From the NCBI RefSeq assembly GCF_009932725.1, contig NZ_BLJU01000005.1:248001-312000 (forward strand): 64,000 nucleotides of DNA. Reading direction: 5' to 3'. The translations under genes were made by a program, and so were the position numbers. This document shows, one piece after another, positions 8,802 through 18,297 of the stretch; position 1 is the first letter of the stretch, and each line of letters begins with the position of its first letter. A model generated the notes under the pieces. That model was not told where the DNA came from. It did not search any database and was given only the letters and a program-made list of their open reading frames with translations. The DNA comes from Pseudomonas yangonensis. Lineage in GTDB: Bacteria; Pseudomonadota; Gammaproteobacteria; Pseudomonadales; Pseudomonadaceae.

Positions 8802-9590
8802 TTAGAACCCTAGACTGGACAGCAGGTCGTCGACATCGTCCTGGCTGGAGGCAACGTCATCACGCTTATCGGCATGAATCTGCGGACCTTCACCCCGCGA
8901 TGGTTCTTTTAATTTTTCCTGTTCGGCGCGCAGCACTTCGTGGTCGTGCTGAATGCCGGCAAAACGGTCGACCTGGCTGGCCATAAGCACCAGCTTGAGC
9001 AGGTTGCTTTCCACTTCGGTCACCAGCTGGGTGACACGCTTGATCACCTGACCGGTAAGGTCCTGATAGTCCTGCGCCAGCAAAATGTCGTTGAGGTGGC
9101 CGGAAAGCTTGGCGCCGTCTCGCTCGCTACGGGCGAGGAATAGCTCGACACGCTTGGCCAGCTCGCGAAAGCCATCGGCACCGATTTCGCGGCGCATGAA
9201 GCGGCCCCATTCGACGCTCAGGCTGTGTGCCTCGTCGCTCAGGTCATTGACCAGCGGCGCGCTCTGCTCGACCAGATCCATGGTCCGGTTGGCGGCCTTC
9301 TCGGTCATGGTCACGACGTAGTTCAGGCGTTCGGTAGCGTCGGCGATCTGCGACAGCTCCTGAGCATGCGGCATACGCGGGTCGAGCTGAAAGTTGACGA
9401 TAGCGTTGTGAAGCTCACGGGTCAGTTTGCCGACTTCGTGATAAAGCCCGCGGTCGCGGACCTTGTTGAGCTCGTTGATCAGTTGCACCGCGGCGCCGAA
9501 ATTGCCTTGTTCGAGGCTGTCGACCAGATCGCGGGCGTTGTTTTTCAGGGTCGACTCAAGGTCACCCAGCGTGGAGTCATCGTGTTCCAT
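8802..9590 (-). CDS. cheZ: CheY-P phosphatase CheZ
   Basis: A 262-residue, almost wholly helical protein with the CheZ four-helix core. The catalytic region DILLAQDYQDLTGQVIKRV contains the Asp and Gln (DYQDLTGQ) that activate water for CheY-P hydrolysis. The extreme C-terminus (DDVASSQDDVDDLLSSLGF) is the acidic amphipathic peptide that docks on CheY. It lies between cheY and cheA. The start ATG at 9590 gives a length close to the P. aeruginosa homologue. Confidence 0.96.
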   Translation of the reverse strand: MEHDDSTLGDLESTLKNNARDLVDSLEQGNFGAAVQLINELNKVRDRGLYHEVGKLTRELHNAIVNFQLDPRMPHAQELSQIADATERLNYVVTMTEKAANRTMDLVEQSAPLVNDLSDEAHSLSVEWGRFMRREIGADGFRELAKRVELFLARSERDGAKLSGHLNDILLAQDYQDLTGQVIKRVTQLVTEVESNLLKLVLMASQVDRFAGIQHDHEVLRAEQEKLKEPSRGEGPQIHADKRDDVASSQDDVDDLLSSLGF

Positions 9591-9609
9591 AGCACCCTCG
9601 CGGCTGGCA

Positions 9610-9984
9610 TCAGCCGTTGACCCGCTCGAAGATCTTCTCGATCTTTTCCTTCAGCACCTGGGCGGTGAAGGGTTTGACCACATAGCCATTCACGCCGGCC
9701 TGGGCCGCCTCGATGATCTGATCACGCTTGGCTTCAGCGGTCACCATCAGCACCGGCAAGTGCTTGAGACGCTCATCGGCACGCACGGCACGCAGCAGGT
9801 CGATGCCGGTCATGCCGGGCATGTTCCAGTCGGTCACCAGAAAGTCGAAGCTGCCGCTTTGCAGCATCGGCAGCGCCGAAGTCCCGTCATCGGCTTCCGC
9901 GGTGTTGGTGAAACCCAAGTCCCGCAAGAGGTTCTTGATGATCCGTCGCATCGTCGAGAAATCGTCAACGATGAGGATTTTCAT
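9610..9984 (-). CDS. cheY: Chemotaxis response regulator CheY
   Basis: A 124-residue single receiver domain beginning MKILIVDD. The phospho-acceptor is D52 ([10 protein letters not shown]), with switch T82 (VLMVTAEAK) and K103 (GYVVKPF). Phosphorylated CheY binds FliM/FliN to switch rotation. ATG 9984 matches the known family start. However, the strongest Shine-Dalgarno-like GGAGG lies 17 bases upstream, ideally spaced for an in-frame TTG four codons earlier, so a slightly longer product is possible. A weak sigma-28-like pair (TAAA, N15, then a poor -10) lies at about 10021-10047 upstream. Confidence 0.96.
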   Translation of the reverse strand: MKILIVDDFSTMRRIIKNLLRDLGFTNTAEADDGTSALPMLQSGSFDFLVTDWNMPGMTGIDLLRAVRADERLKHLPVLMVTAEAKRDQIIEAAQAGVNGYVVKPFTAQVLKEKIEKIFERVNG

Positions 9985-10083
9985 GTTCTTGTCCAAGTCG
10001 ACCTCCGTACAGTCCCAAACGTATTGCGCTCGCAACTACGTCCTTTAATCATGAAACCGTTTCTGCCTGCGAGTACGCCGCCT

Positions 10084-10830
10084 TCAGCCAGCGCGCCATT
10101 CACTCAGCCGCGAGCGCAAACGCGCCGCGCACTGACTGTGCAACTGGCTCACGCGCGACTCGCTAACCCCCAGCACTTCACCGATTTCCTTCAAGTTCAA
10201 TTCTTCATCGTAATACAGCGCTAGCACCAGACGTTCACGCTCCGGCAAGCCGGCGATGGCGTTGGCCAAGGCCGCCTGGAAGCGTTCGTCTTCGAGGTCC
10301 CGCGAAGGTTCGAGGTGGGTGTGCCCGGCGTCTTCGTGCAGCCCGCCATGCTCGCCGTCCTGTAACAGGTCGTCGAAGCTGAACAGGCGGCTGCCCAAAG
10401 TGTCGCCAAGAATGCCGTAGTAATCCTCCAGACTCAATTGGAGTTCGGCCGCAACTTCCTGATCTTTAGCGTCACGCCCGGTTCTCGCTTCAACGGCGCG
10501 AATGGCATCGCTGACCATACGGCTGTTGCGGTGCACCGAACGCGGCGCCCAATCGCCCTTGCGCACCTCATCGAGCATCGAGCCACGAATACGAATACCG
10601 GCGAAGGTTTCGAAACTGGCACCTTTGCCGGAGTCGTATTTGCGTGAGGCTTCGAGCAGGCCGATCATGCCCGCCTGAATGAGATCGTCGACTTGCACGC
10701 TGGCCGGTAAACGGGCCAGCAGGTGATAAGCAATGCGCTTGACCAGAGGGGCATAGCGTTCGATCAGCTGATGCTGGGAGTCCTGCGCCTGCGCCTTGTT
10801 GTACATACGAAGTCCAGAGGCTGCTGTCAT
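10084..10830 (-). CDS. fliA: Flagellar sigma factor FliA (sigma-28)
   Basis: A 248-residue sigma-70-family protein without region 1. Region 2 is seen at ERYAPLVKRIAYHLLARLP and DDLIQAGMIGLLEASRKYD, with FETFAGIRIRGSMLDEVRKG the typical FliA 2.3/2.4 stretch. Region 4 is LPERERLVLALYYDEELNLK then LGVSESRVSQLHSQCAARLR. It directs late flagellar genes, including fliC, whose promoter in this window matches its consensus; FlgM (outside the window) is its usual anti-sigma factor. The ATG overlaps the fleN stop by four bases (ATGA), so the two are translationally coupled. Confidence 0.97.
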   Translation of the reverse strand: MTAASGLRMYNKAQAQDSQHQLIERYAPLVKRIAYHLLARLPASVQVDDLIQAGMIGLLEASRKYDSGKGASFETFAGIRIRGSMLDEVRKGDWAPRSVHRNSRMVSDAIRAVEARTGRDAKDQEVAAELQLSLEDYYGILGDTLGSRLFSFDDLLQDGEHGGLHEDAGHTHLEPSRDLEDERFQAALANAIAGLPERERLVLALYYDEELNLKEIGEVLGVSESRVSQLHSQCAARLRSRLSEWRAG

Positions 10831-11657
10831 ACGGCCGAGTCTGCGGTCGGTTGCTGCACCAGACGCTCGACGAAAAACTCCAGATGGCCACGGGGATTGG
10901 CCGGCAGCGGCCAGGTGTCAACCTTCTGGGCAATCGCCTTGAACGCCAGAGCGCACTTGGAACGAGGGAAGGCTTCATAGACTGCGCGCTGTTTCTGCAC
11001 GGCTTTACGCACACATTCATCGTAGGGCACGGCACCGACGTACTGCAGGGCGACATCAAGGAAGCGATCCGTCACCTTGGTCAGCTTAGCAAAGAGATTG
11101 CGCCCTTCCTGCGGGCTGTGGGCCATATTGGCCAGAACACGGAAGCGACTGATGCCGTGATCACGGTTGAGCAGCTTGATCAGGGCGTACGCGTCGGTGA
11201 TCGAAGTGGGTTCGTCGCATACCACCACGAGGATTTCCTGAGCGGCACGAACGAAGCTGACCACCGCATCGCCGATCCCGGCAGCGGTATCGATCACTAG
11301 CACGTCAAGATTTTCGCTGATATCGCTGAAAGCCTGGATCAGGCCGGCGTGCTGCATCGGCGTAAGGCTGACCATGCTCTGCGTGCCAGAAGCAGCCGGC
11401 ACGATACGGATGCCGCCCGGCCCCTGTAGCAGAACATCACGCAGGTCGCACTCACCCGCGATGACATCGGCCAGCGTGCGCTTGGGCGCCAACCCCAGCA
11501 GCACGTCAACGTTGGCCAGCCCCAGGTCGGCGTCCAGCAGCATCACCCGACGGCCGAGATCGGCCAGGGCCATGGACAGATTCACCGACACATTGGTCTT
11601 GCCGACGCCACCTTTGCCGCCGGTCACCGCGATCACCTGTACGGGATGCATACCCAT
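10827..11657 (-). CDS. fleN: Flagellar number regulator FleN (FlhG), MinD-like ATPase
   Basis: A 276-residue MinD/ParA-type ATPase with deviant Walker A GGKGGVGKT at residues 13-21 and LLDADLGLANVDVLLGLAP as the switch region, plus VLVIDTAAGIGDAVVSFVRA (Walker B) and VVCDEPTSITDAYALIKLL. FleN binds FleQ and limits its activity, restricting cells to a single polar flagellum, and works opposite FlhF. Two Met codons (11657 and 11651) could serve as start. It follows flhF after 87 bases and overlaps fliA. Confidence 0.96.
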   Translation of the reverse strand: MGMHPVQVIAVTGGKGGVGKTNVSVNLSMALADLGRRVMLLDADLGLANVDVLLGLAPKRTLADVIAGECDLRDVLLQGPGGIRIVPAASGTQSMVSLTPMQHAGLIQAFSDISENLDVLVIDTAAGIGDAVVSFVRAAQEILVVVCDEPTSITDAYALIKLLNRDHGISRFRVLANMAHSPQEGRNLFAKLTKVTDRFLDVALQYVGAVPYDECVRKAVQKQRAVYEAFPRSKCALAFKAIAQKVDTWPLPANPRGHLEFFVERLVQQPTADSAV

Positions 11658-11744
11658 GTTCTCTCTACACCTTGTCTAACTTCGACTTGACCAAAAGGCC
11701 GTTCACTCTCGCGTAACGCGAAAGGGTGCAACACTCTCGCCGCT

Positions 11745-13055
11745 TCAGCCGGCTCGCTGCGCCGGGTTGTGGTAGAGGCCGGCGAACATCTGCGCCATGG
11801 CATCTTCACTCGGCTCCTCGGCAGCCTGCAGCCCTACCGCACGACTGACCAGCTGATGGCTGCGCGGCACTTGCAGGTCATCCGGAATTCGCGGCCCGTC
11901 TGTCACATAGGCTACCGGCAGTTGCTGGCCTATAGCCAGACCCAAAACCTCTCCCAGACTCGCAGCCTCGTCCAGTTTCGTCAGTATGCAGCCTGCGAGG
12001 CCACAACGCTTATAACTATGGTAGGCGGCCTTGAGCACCTGGCTCTGACTTGTTGCCGCCAGAACCAGATAATTTTTCGCGTTGATGCGTGCCGAGGCCA
12101 GGCTTTCCAGCTGCAGACGCAGCGCCGGATCGTTACCCGGCAGGCCGGCGGTGTCGACCAGCACCACGCGCTTCTTGGCCAGCGGCGCCAAAGCCTGCAA
12201 CAGAGACTGACCGGGGTCGATCTGGGTCACCGACACGCCGAGGATACGCCCCAAGGTCTTGAGCTGCTCCTGCGCGCCGATACGGAAGCTGTCCATGCTC
12301 ACCAGAGCGACCTGCTGCGCGCCATACTTAAGCACGTAGCGTGCGGCCAGCTTGGCCAGCGTAGTGGTCTTGCCCATGCCGGCCGGACCGACCAGCGCGA
12401 TCACCCCGCCCTCTTCCAGCGGCTCGACCTTGGGCGTCTTGATTGCATGCGCCAGATGCGCCAGCAACATACGCCAGGCCTGGCGCGGCTCAGCGACCCC
12501 AGCGACCTTGCCCAGCAAGGCCTGCGACAGTTCGGCAGACAGCCCCATGCGTTGCAGGCGACGCCACAGGTTGGCCTGCTGCGGACGGCGACTCTGCAAT
12601 TGCCCCCAGGCGATGGAGCCCAGCTGCACTTCGATCAGCTCACGCAAGCCGTTGAGCTCGAAGCGCATGGCATCCAGCGCACGCGGATCGACCGACGGTG
12701 CGGCAGGTGCAACGGCCTCGACCGGGCGCTGCGGCTTGACCGGCGTCGCTGGCAACTCGGGCGCCAGCAGGGATTCGTTGGCAAACAGTTGGCGGTCCTT
12801 GCCGGCATCCTGCTCGGCACGGGTGGTCAGCTCGGCCTGGGCACTGGCGATGCGCGCCTGGGTCTTGCGCAGCTCGGCTTCCAGCGCCGGGTTCGGACGT
12901 ACCGGCGCCGGCGCCTGGTAATCCAGCGCGGCAGTCAGCTCGACGCCACCGGCGACGCGACGATTGCCGATGATCGAGGCATCAGCGCCCAGTTCGTCAC
13001 GCACCAGTTTCATGGCGGTCCGCATATCGGCGGCGAAGAAGCGTTTGACCTGCAT
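11745..13055 (-). CDS. flhF: Flagellar placement GTPase FlhF
   Basis: A 436-residue SRP-type GTPase. The N-terminal ~110 residues form the variable basic/B domain (MQVKRFFAADMRTAMKLVRD). A helical N domain follows (~120-205). The G domain starts with P-loop GPAGMGKTTT at 223-232, then VALVSMDSFRIGAQEQLK, VVLVDTAGLPGNDP and GCILTKLDEAASLGEVL. FlhF marks the pole where the flagellum is built. It lies directly between flhA (11 bases) and fleN, the conserved order for polar flagellates. Confidence 0.96.
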   Translation of the reverse strand: MQVKRFFAADMRTAMKLVRDELGADASIIGNRRVAGGVELTAALDYQAPAPVRPNPALEAELRKTQARIASAQAELTTRAEQDAGKDRQLFANESLLAPELPATPVKPQRPVEAVAPAAPSVDPRALDAMRFELNGLRELIEVQLGSIAWGQLQSRRPQQANLWRRLQRMGLSAELSQALLGKVAGVAEPRQAWRMLLAHLAHAIKTPKVEPLEEGGVIALVGPAGMGKTTTLAKLAARYVLKYGAQQVALVSMDSFRIGAQEQLKTLGRILGVSVTQIDPGQSLLQALAPLAKKRVVLVDTAGLPGNDPALRLQLESLASARINAKNYLVLAATSQSQVLKAAYHSYKRCGLAGCILTKLDEAASLGEVLGLAIGQQLPVAYVTDGPRIPDDLQVPRSHQLVSRAVGLQAAEEPSEDAMAQMFAGLYHNPAQRAG

Positions 13056-13066
13056 GACCCTTTACC

Positions 13067-15196
13067 TCAGTTCTGGCCAACCGTAGCGACTATGGTGACC
13101 TGCTTGTTGTCCGGAATTTCCTGGTACGCCAGCACATGCATGCTGGGAACCGCCAGCCGCGCGAAGCGCGACAGCATCGCCCGGACCGGTCCGGCCACCA
13201 GCAGAATCACCGGTTTGCCGAGCATTTCCTGGCGCTGCGCCGCTTCCACCAGGGAACGCTGCAGCTTCTCGGCCATGCCAGGTTCGAGGAGGATGCCATC
13301 CTCGCTGCCCTGACCGGCCTTCTGCAGACTATTGAGCAATATCTGTTCCAACCTTGGCTCAAGGGTGATCACAGGCAGCTCCGGCTCTAGTCCCACAATG
13401 CTTTGCACGATGGCGCGGGCCAGTGACACGCGAACAGCAGCGACCATAGCGGCGGGATCTTGACTCTTTGGCGCGACGTTGGCGATGGCCTCGGCAATGG
13501 TGCGGATATCGCGCACCGGCACCTGCTCCTGCAACAGCGCCTGCAGCACCTTGAGCAGGGTCGACAGCGACACCAGCCCCGGCACCAGCTCTTCGGCCAG
13601 CTTCGGCGAGCTCTTGGCCAGCAGCTGCATGAGCTGCTGCACTTCCTCGTGCCCGAGCAGCTCATGGGCGTGCTTGTGCAGGATCTGGTTGAGATGGGTG
13701 GCAACCACGGTGCTGGCATCGACCACGGTGTAACCCAGCGATTGCGCCTGATCCCGCTGACTCGGATCTATCCACACCGCTTCCAGGCCGAACGCCGGAT
13801 CCTTGGCGGCGATGCCATTGAGCGGGCCGAATACCTGACCGGGGTTGATCGCCAATTCGCGGTCTGGATAGACCTCCGCTTCGGCGACACTGACGCCCAT
13901 CAGCGTCAGACGATAGGCATTGGGCGCCAGATCGAGGTTGTCGCGGATATGCACCGAGGGCATGAGAAAGCCCATCTCCTGCGAGAGCTTCTTGCGTACG
14001 CCCTTGATCCGCGCCAGCAGTTGGCCACCCTGATTGCGGTCGACCAACGGGATCAGACGGTAGCCCACTTCCAGGCCAACCATGTCCACCGGAGTGACGT
14101 CGTCCCACCCCAACTCCTTGACCTCCTGCGCCTTCTGCGCCGGAAGCAGCTCCTGCTGGCGCTGGACCTCCTTGACCTCGGCTTCCTTGGCCTTGCGGTT
14201 CTTGTGCGCGATCCAGTAGGCGCCGCCAGCGGCGAGCAGGCCCAGGCTGATGAAGGAAAAGTGCGGCATGCCCGGCACCAGGCCCATGGCGATGAGAATG
14301 GCAGCGGCCACTGCCAGCGCACGCGGCGAGGCGAACATCTGCCGATTGACCTGGGCGCCCATGTCCTCGGAAGTGGAAACGCGGGTCACCATCACCGCAG
14401 CAGCGGTAGACAGCAACAGGGAAGGAATCTGCGCTACAAGGCCATCACCGATGGTCAGCAGGGTGTAGACCTTGCCCGCGTCAGCAAAGGCCAGGCTGTG
14501 CTGCAGCACGCCGATGGCGATACCGCCGATCAGATTGATGAACAGGATCAGCAGGCCGGCGATGGCGTCGCCACGGACGAACTTGCTGGCACCGTCCATC
14601 GAGCCGTAGAAGTCCGCTTCCTGCGCCACCTCCGAGCGGCGCTTCTTGGCCTCGGTCTGATCGATCAGACCGGCGTTGAGGTCGGCGTCAATGGCCATCT
14701 GTTTGCCGGGCATGGCATCGAGGGTAAAGCGTGCGCTGACCTCGGAAATACGCCCGGCGCCCTTGGTGACCACCACGAAGTTGATGATCATCAAGATGGC
14801 GAACACCACGATACCGACCACGTAGTTGCCGCCGATCACCACCTCACCGAAGGCCTGAATCACCTGCCCCGCCGCACCGTGCCCGTCATGACCGTTGAGC
14901 AGCACGACGCGGGTCGAGGCCACGTTCAGCGCCAGACGCAGCAGCGTCGCAGCCAGCAGGATGGTCGGGAATACCGCGAAATCCAGTGGGCGCAACGCGT
15001 AGATACTGACCAAGAGCACGACAATCGACAGCGCAATGCTGAAGGTGAACAGCACGTCGAGCAGAAACGGCGGGATCGGCAGCATGACCATGCCGAGCAT
15101 GACCAGCAGCAACAGGGGGATGCCCAAGTTGCCGTGACGCAGCCCCGCCAGATTGCTGCGGACATCACCGATTAACTGTGCGCGATCTACTGCCAC
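13067..15196 (-). CDS. flhA: Flagellar export gate protein FlhA
   Basis: A 709-residue export-gate protein. About eight membrane segments occupy the first ~330 residues, with the cytoplasmic FHIPEP-type loop seen in FVVVTKGAGRISEVSARFTL then DAMPGKQMAIDADLNAGLID. The C-terminal half (from about KAKEAEVKEV) is the cytoplasmic nonameric ring that docks chaperone-substrate complexes. The start is GTG at 15196, preceded by a GAGG-type site; the N-terminus MAVDRAQLIGDVRSNLAGL matches the family. A weak sigma-54 promoter lies upstream. Confidence 0.96.
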   Translation of the reverse strand: MAVDRAQLIGDVRSNLAGLRHGNLGIPLLLLVMLGMVMLPIPPFLLDVLFTFSIALSIVVLLVSIYALRPLDFAVFPTILLAATLLRLALNVASTRVVLLNGHDGHGAAGQVIQAFGEVVIGGNYVVGIVVFAILMIINFVVVTKGAGRISEVSARFTLDAMPGKQMAIDADLNAGLIDQTEAKKRRSEVAQEADFYGSMDGASKFVRGDAIAGLLILFINLIGGIAIGVLQHSLAFADAGKVYTLLTIGDGLVAQIPSLLLSTAAAVMVTRVSTSEDMGAQVNRQMFASPRALAVAAAILIAMGLVPGMPHFSFISLGLLAAGGAYWIAHKNRKAKEAEVKEVQRQQELLPAQKAQEVKELGWDDVTPVDMVGLEVGYRLIPLVDRNQGGQLLARIKGVRKKLSQEMGFLMPSVHIRDNLDLAPNAYRLTLMGVSVAEAEVYPDRELAINPGQVFGPLNGIAAKDPAFGLEAVWIDPSQRDQAQSLGYTVVDASTVVATHLNQILHKHAHELLGHEEVQQLMQLLAKSSPKLAEELVPGLVSLSTLLKVLQALLQEQVPVRDIRTIAEAIANVAPKSQDPAAMVAAVRVSLARAIVQSIVGLEPELPVITLEPRLEQILLNSLQKAGQGSEDGILLEPGMAEKLQRSLVEAAQRQEMLGKPVILLVAGPVRAMLSRFARLAVPSMHVLAYQEIPDNKQVTIVATVGQN

Positions 15197-15251
15197 GTCC
15201 TACCTCAGCCATTCAATCTTTTGACGCGAAAGTGCGTCCTGAAGGGGTAAT

Positions 15252-15267
15252 GGCAAGAAGCGTTCCA
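15252..15267 (-). promoter_or_regulatory. Candidate sigma-54 promoter of flhA
   Basis: On the minus strand the sequence TGGAACGCTTCTTGCC keeps the invariant GG and GC at correct spacing, with two departures from TGGCAC-N5-TTGCW. The predicted start at ~15241 gives a leader of about 45 bases to the flhA GTG, like the other sigma-54 leaders here. Confidence 0.5.
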
Positions 15268-15296
15268 GAAATGACGGAGGGGCCAGCAGAAAGTGT

Positions 15297-16433
15297 TTAA
15301 GAGTCGCGACGCAGGTCCGCAGGAATCGGCAGATCCGGCAGCGGGCCCGGGCGCTTGCCCTTGCCGGCGCGGTACTGGCGCAGCTGATAGACGTAGGCCA
15401 GAACCTGGGCCACCGCCAGGTACAGGCCGGCCGGAATTTCCTGGTCCAGCTCGGTGGAGTAGTAAACGGCCCGCGCCAGTGCCGGCGATTCCAGCACCAT
15501 CACCTGATGCTCCTGGGCGATCTCGCGGATCTTCAGTGCCAGGAAGTCGCCCCCCTTGGCCAGCAGCATCGGCGCGCCACCTTTCTCCGGGTCGTACTTG
15601 AGCGCTACGGCGAAGTGTGTCGGGTTGGTGATTACCACATCGGCCTGCGGCACGGCCTGCATCATCCGTCGCTCGGCCATTTCGCGCTGCAGCTGACGGA
15701 TGCGCCCCTTGACCTCGGGCTTGCCCTCGGTGTCCTTGTACTCGTCACGCACCTCCTGCTTGGTCATCATCAGCTTCTGCTTGTGACTCCACAGCTGGAA
15801 CGGGACATCCACGGCGGCGATCAGGATCAGGCCGCAGGACAACCAGAACGCGCTCCAGCCAACCACTCTGAGGCTATGCAGGATTGCCGGCTCCACAGGT
15901 TCGTTGGCGATCGCCAGCAAATCGTCCTGATCCACCGCAAGCACCACCAGCGCCACCGCGAGGATCACCAGGAACTTGGCCAGCGCCTTGACCAGCTCGA
16001 CCAGGGCCTGAACCGAAAACATGCGTTTCAGCCCCGCCAAGGGGTTCATCCGACTGGCCTTGGGCTGCAGCGCTTCGGCGGAAAACAGCCAGCCGCCCAG
16101 GGCAATCGGGCCGGCGATGGAAGCGATCAGCAAGGCGATCAAGAATGGCTGAACCGCCAGCAGCGCCTCCTTGCCGGAGGCAAGCAGGTATAACGCCATG
16201 CTGCGCTCGCTCATCAACACCTCACGCGGCAGGCTGAAATTGCCGCGCATGATGTCCATCAGCACATTGCCCATGTAGGCGCCGAAGATGATCAGGGCCA
16301 CGGTGCCGGTGAGAGTTACCGCCAGGGTATTGAGTTCCTTGGATCGAGCGATCTGGCCTTTCTTTCGCGACTCTTCAAGTCGCTTGCCTGTGGGTTCCTC
16401 GCTCTTGTCGGCGCCGCTCTCGCTTTCAGCCAT
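15297..16433 (-). CDS. flhB: Flagellar export switch protein FlhB
   Basis: A 378-residue protein with four membrane segments in the first ~210 residues. The cytoplasmic domain contains the autocleavage site in VVITNPTHFAVAL (NPTH), which after cleavage lets FliK switch export from hook to filament substrates. The C-terminal half, KYDPEKGGAPMLLAKGGDFL and onward, is the segment mirrored by the orphan paralogue at 570-911. The start ATG at 16433 is nine bases after the fliR stop, so it is the last gene of the fliLMNOPQR-flhB operon. Confidence 0.96.
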   Translation of the reverse strand: MAESESGADKSEEPTGKRLEESRKKGQIARSKELNTLAVTLTGTVALIIFGAYMGNVLMDIMRGNFSLPREVLMSERSMALYLLASGKEALLAVQPFLIALLIASIAGPIALGGWLFSAEALQPKASRMNPLAGLKRMFSVQALVELVKALAKFLVILAVALVVLAVDQDDLLAIANEPVEPAILHSLRVVGWSAFWLSCGLILIAAVDVPFQLWSHKQKLMMTKQEVRDEYKDTEGKPEVKGRIRQLQREMAERRMMQAVPQADVVITNPTHFAVALKYDPEKGGAPMLLAKGGDFLALKIREIAQEHQVMVLESPALARAVYYSTELDQEIPAGLYLAVAQVLAYVYQLRQYRAGKGKRPGPLPDLPIPADLRRDS

Positions 16434-16442
16434 GCTCGCCCC

Positions 16443-17219
16443 TCATCGCGTCAAAGCGAATTCGCCCAACTGCTGCAGGGCTTCGCTGGCCAGTGCCTGA
16501 AACAGGCTGCCGAAATCGGAGAGGCCCACCCAGAAAATCACCAGGCCCAGGGCCAGGGTCAGCGGGAAGCCGATGGAGAAGATGTTGAGCTGCGGCGCAG
16601 CCCGGGTCATTACACCGAACGCCAGGTTGATCACCAGCAGCGCCGTGACCATGGGCAGCGTCAGCAGCAGCCCGGCACCTATGACCCAGCCCAGCTTGCC
16701 GGCCAATATCCAGTAGTGATTGACCATCATCCCCTGCCCCGGAGGCAGGCTGATGAAGCTTTCCGCGAGAATCTCCAGCACCACCAGATGGCCATTGATC
16801 GCCAGGAACAGCAACGTCACCAGCATCAGCATGAACTGGCCGAGCACCGGCACCGACACGCCGTTGGTCGGGTCGACCATGGAGGCGAACCCCAGGCCCA
16901 TCTGCATGGCGATGATCTGCCCAGCCACAGTGAACAGGTGGAAGAACAACTGCAGAATGAAGCCGAACATGGCGCCGATCAGTATCTGCTCGAGAATCAA
17001 CAGCAGGCTGCGCAAGCTCAACGCATCGACCTGCGGCATAGGCGGCAGCGTCGGCACCAGTACCACGCTGATGGCCAGGGCCAGGTAGAGCCGCACACGG
17101 GTCGGCACCAGCTGGGTACCGATGATCGGCATCACCATCAGCATCGCCGCGATGCGGAACAACGGCAGCAGGAACTGGCCAACCCAGCCACTGATCTGCT
17201 CGCTGCTCAACTCCAGCAT
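16443..17219 (-). CDS. fliR: Flagellar export gate protein FliR
   Basis: A 258-residue protein with about six membrane segments, part of the FliPQR pore. It starts MLELSSEQISGWVGQFLLPL, followed by FRIAAMLMVMPIIGTQLVP. The frame remains open far upstream, over fliQ, but only ATG 17219 gives the family N-terminus. The C-terminus (DFGSLFQALASEALQQLGEF) is typical of Pseudomonas FliR. It is 11 bases downstream of fliQ. Confidence 0.95.
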   Translation of the reverse strand: MLELSSEQISGWVGQFLLPLFRIAAMLMVMPIIGTQLVPTRVRLYLALAISVVLVPTLPPMPQVDALSLRSLLLILEQILIGAMFGFILQLFFHLFTVAGQIIAMQMGLGFASMVDPTNGVSVPVLGQFMLMLVTLLFLAINGHLVVLEILAESFISLPPGQGMMVNHYWILAGKLGWVIGAGLLLTLPMVTALLVINLAFGVMTRAAPQLNIFSIGFPLTLALGLVIFWVGLSDFGSLFQALASEALQQLGEFALTR

Positions 17220-17230
17220 CCTGCCTCGCC

Positions 17231-17500
17231 TCAGCCTATGAGGTACGGAATGTTCTGGATCAGCGTCTGGGTGTACTCCATCAGCTGGCTCACCAGCCAG
17301 GGGCCGGCCCAGATCAGGGTGATCAGCATCACCATCAGACGCGGCAGAAAACTCAGGGTCTGTTCGTTGATCTGCGTGGCGGCCTGGAACATCGCCACGA
17401 TCAGACCGACCACCAGACTCGGCACCACCGCCAGGCCGACGATCAACACGATCAGCCAAAGCGCTTCGCGAAACAGGTCAACCGCTACCTCGGGAGTCAT
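17231..17500 (-). CDS. fliQ: Flagellar export gate protein FliQ
   Basis: An 89-residue protein of two membrane helices (LFREALWLIVLIVGLAVVPS and LMVMLITLIWAGPWLVSQLM) joined by a short loop with TQINEQTLSFLPR, the standard FliQ fold. ATG at 17500 is used; an in-frame TTG directly upstream (17503) is too close to the GAGG ribosome-binding site. Four FliQ copies normally join FliP5-FliR1 in the export pore. Spacing to fliP and fliR is 11 bases on each side. Confidence 0.95.
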   Translation of the reverse strand: MTPEVAVDLFREALWLIVLIVGLAVVPSLVVGLIVAMFQAATQINEQTLSFLPRLMVMLITLIWAGPWLVSQLMEYTQTLIQNIPYLIG

Positions 17501-17511
17501 CAAAGGCCTCG

Positions 17512-18297
17512 CTATAACGTGCCGAAACTGGCGGCCAGAGTGCCCATGATCAGCGCCCAGCCATCGACCAGGACGAACAGCATGATCTTGAACGGCAGGG
17601 AAATGATCAGCGGCGACAGCATCATCATACCCATCGCCATGAGGATACTGGCGACCACCATGTCGATGATCAAAAACGGAATGAAGATCATGAAACCGAT
17701 CTGGAACGCGGTCTTCAGCTCGGAAGTGACGAATGCCGGCACCAGGATGGTCAGCGGCACATCTTCGACGCCTGCCAGGTCGGTACGCTTGGACAGTCTT
17801 ACGAACAGCGCTAGGTCGCTTTCACGGGTCTGCGCCAGCATGAAGTCGCGGATCGGCCCTTCTGCACGGCTCAATGCCTCCTGGGCGACGATTTCTTCGT
17901 TGAGATAAGGCTGCAGTGCATCGGTGTTAATCCGGTCGAACACCGGCGCCATGATGAACAGGGTCAGAAACAGCGCCAGGCCGACCAGAATCTGGTTGGA
18001 GGGCGTCTGCTGCAGGCCCAGTGCCTGGCGCAAAATGGAAAAGACGATGATGATCCGGGTGAAGCTGGTCATCAGCATGACGAACGCCGGGATGAAACTC
18101 AGCGCCGTCATGATCAGCAGGATCTGCAGGCTGACCGAGTATTCCTGCTGACCCTCTGCGTCCGTCGATAGGGTAATGGCCGGGATAGACAGCGGGCTGT
18201 TGCCCTGCTGAATCAGCGAGCTGGCGCCAGGCGGGTCTTCGGCAAACGCCAGCGAAGCGGCCAGACTCAGCACCAGCACCAGCAACAAACGCAGCAT
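17512..18297 (-). CDS. fliP: Flagellar export gate protein FliP
   Basis: A 261-residue protein with a cleavable signal peptide ([19 protein letters not shown], cut near residue 19) and about four membrane segments. The signature regions include [36 protein letters not shown] and [20 protein letters not shown]. FliP forms the five-subunit core of the export pore. The start ATG overlaps the fliO stop (TGATG), so translation is coupled. Confidence 0.96.
   Translation of the reverse strand: MLRLLLVLVLSLAASLAFAEDPPGASSLIQQGNSPLSIPAITLSTDAEGQQEYSVSLQILLIMTALSFIPAFVMLMTSFTRIIIVFSILRQALGLQQTPSNQILVGLALFLTLFIMAPVFDRINTDALQPYLNEEIVAQEALSRAEGPIRDFMLAQTRESDLALFVRLSKRTDLAGVEDVPLTILVPAFVTSELKTAFQIGFMIFIPFLIIDMVVASILMAMGMMMLSPLIISLPFKIMLFVLVDGWALIMGTLAASFGTL

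Noticed and set aside
10021..10047. Sigma-28 promoter for cheY
   Set aside because: TAAA-N15 is present, but the -10 part matches only about half of GCCGATAA; kept as a remark under cheY, not as a feature.
11769..13313. Open frame of ~514 codons on the plus strand across flhF and the flhA end
   Set aside because: Shadow of flhF/flhA in a GC-rich genome, spanning a real gene boundary.
13460..15175. Open frame of ~571 codons on the plus strand opposite flhA
   Set aside because: Antisense shadow of flhA; translation has no recognisable fold and no ribosome-binding site.
16443..17459. Extended fliR reading frame starting at 17459
   Set aside because: The first 80 codons overlap fliQ in another frame and give an Arg/Asp/Gly-rich non-family N-terminus; ATG 17219 gives standard FliR.
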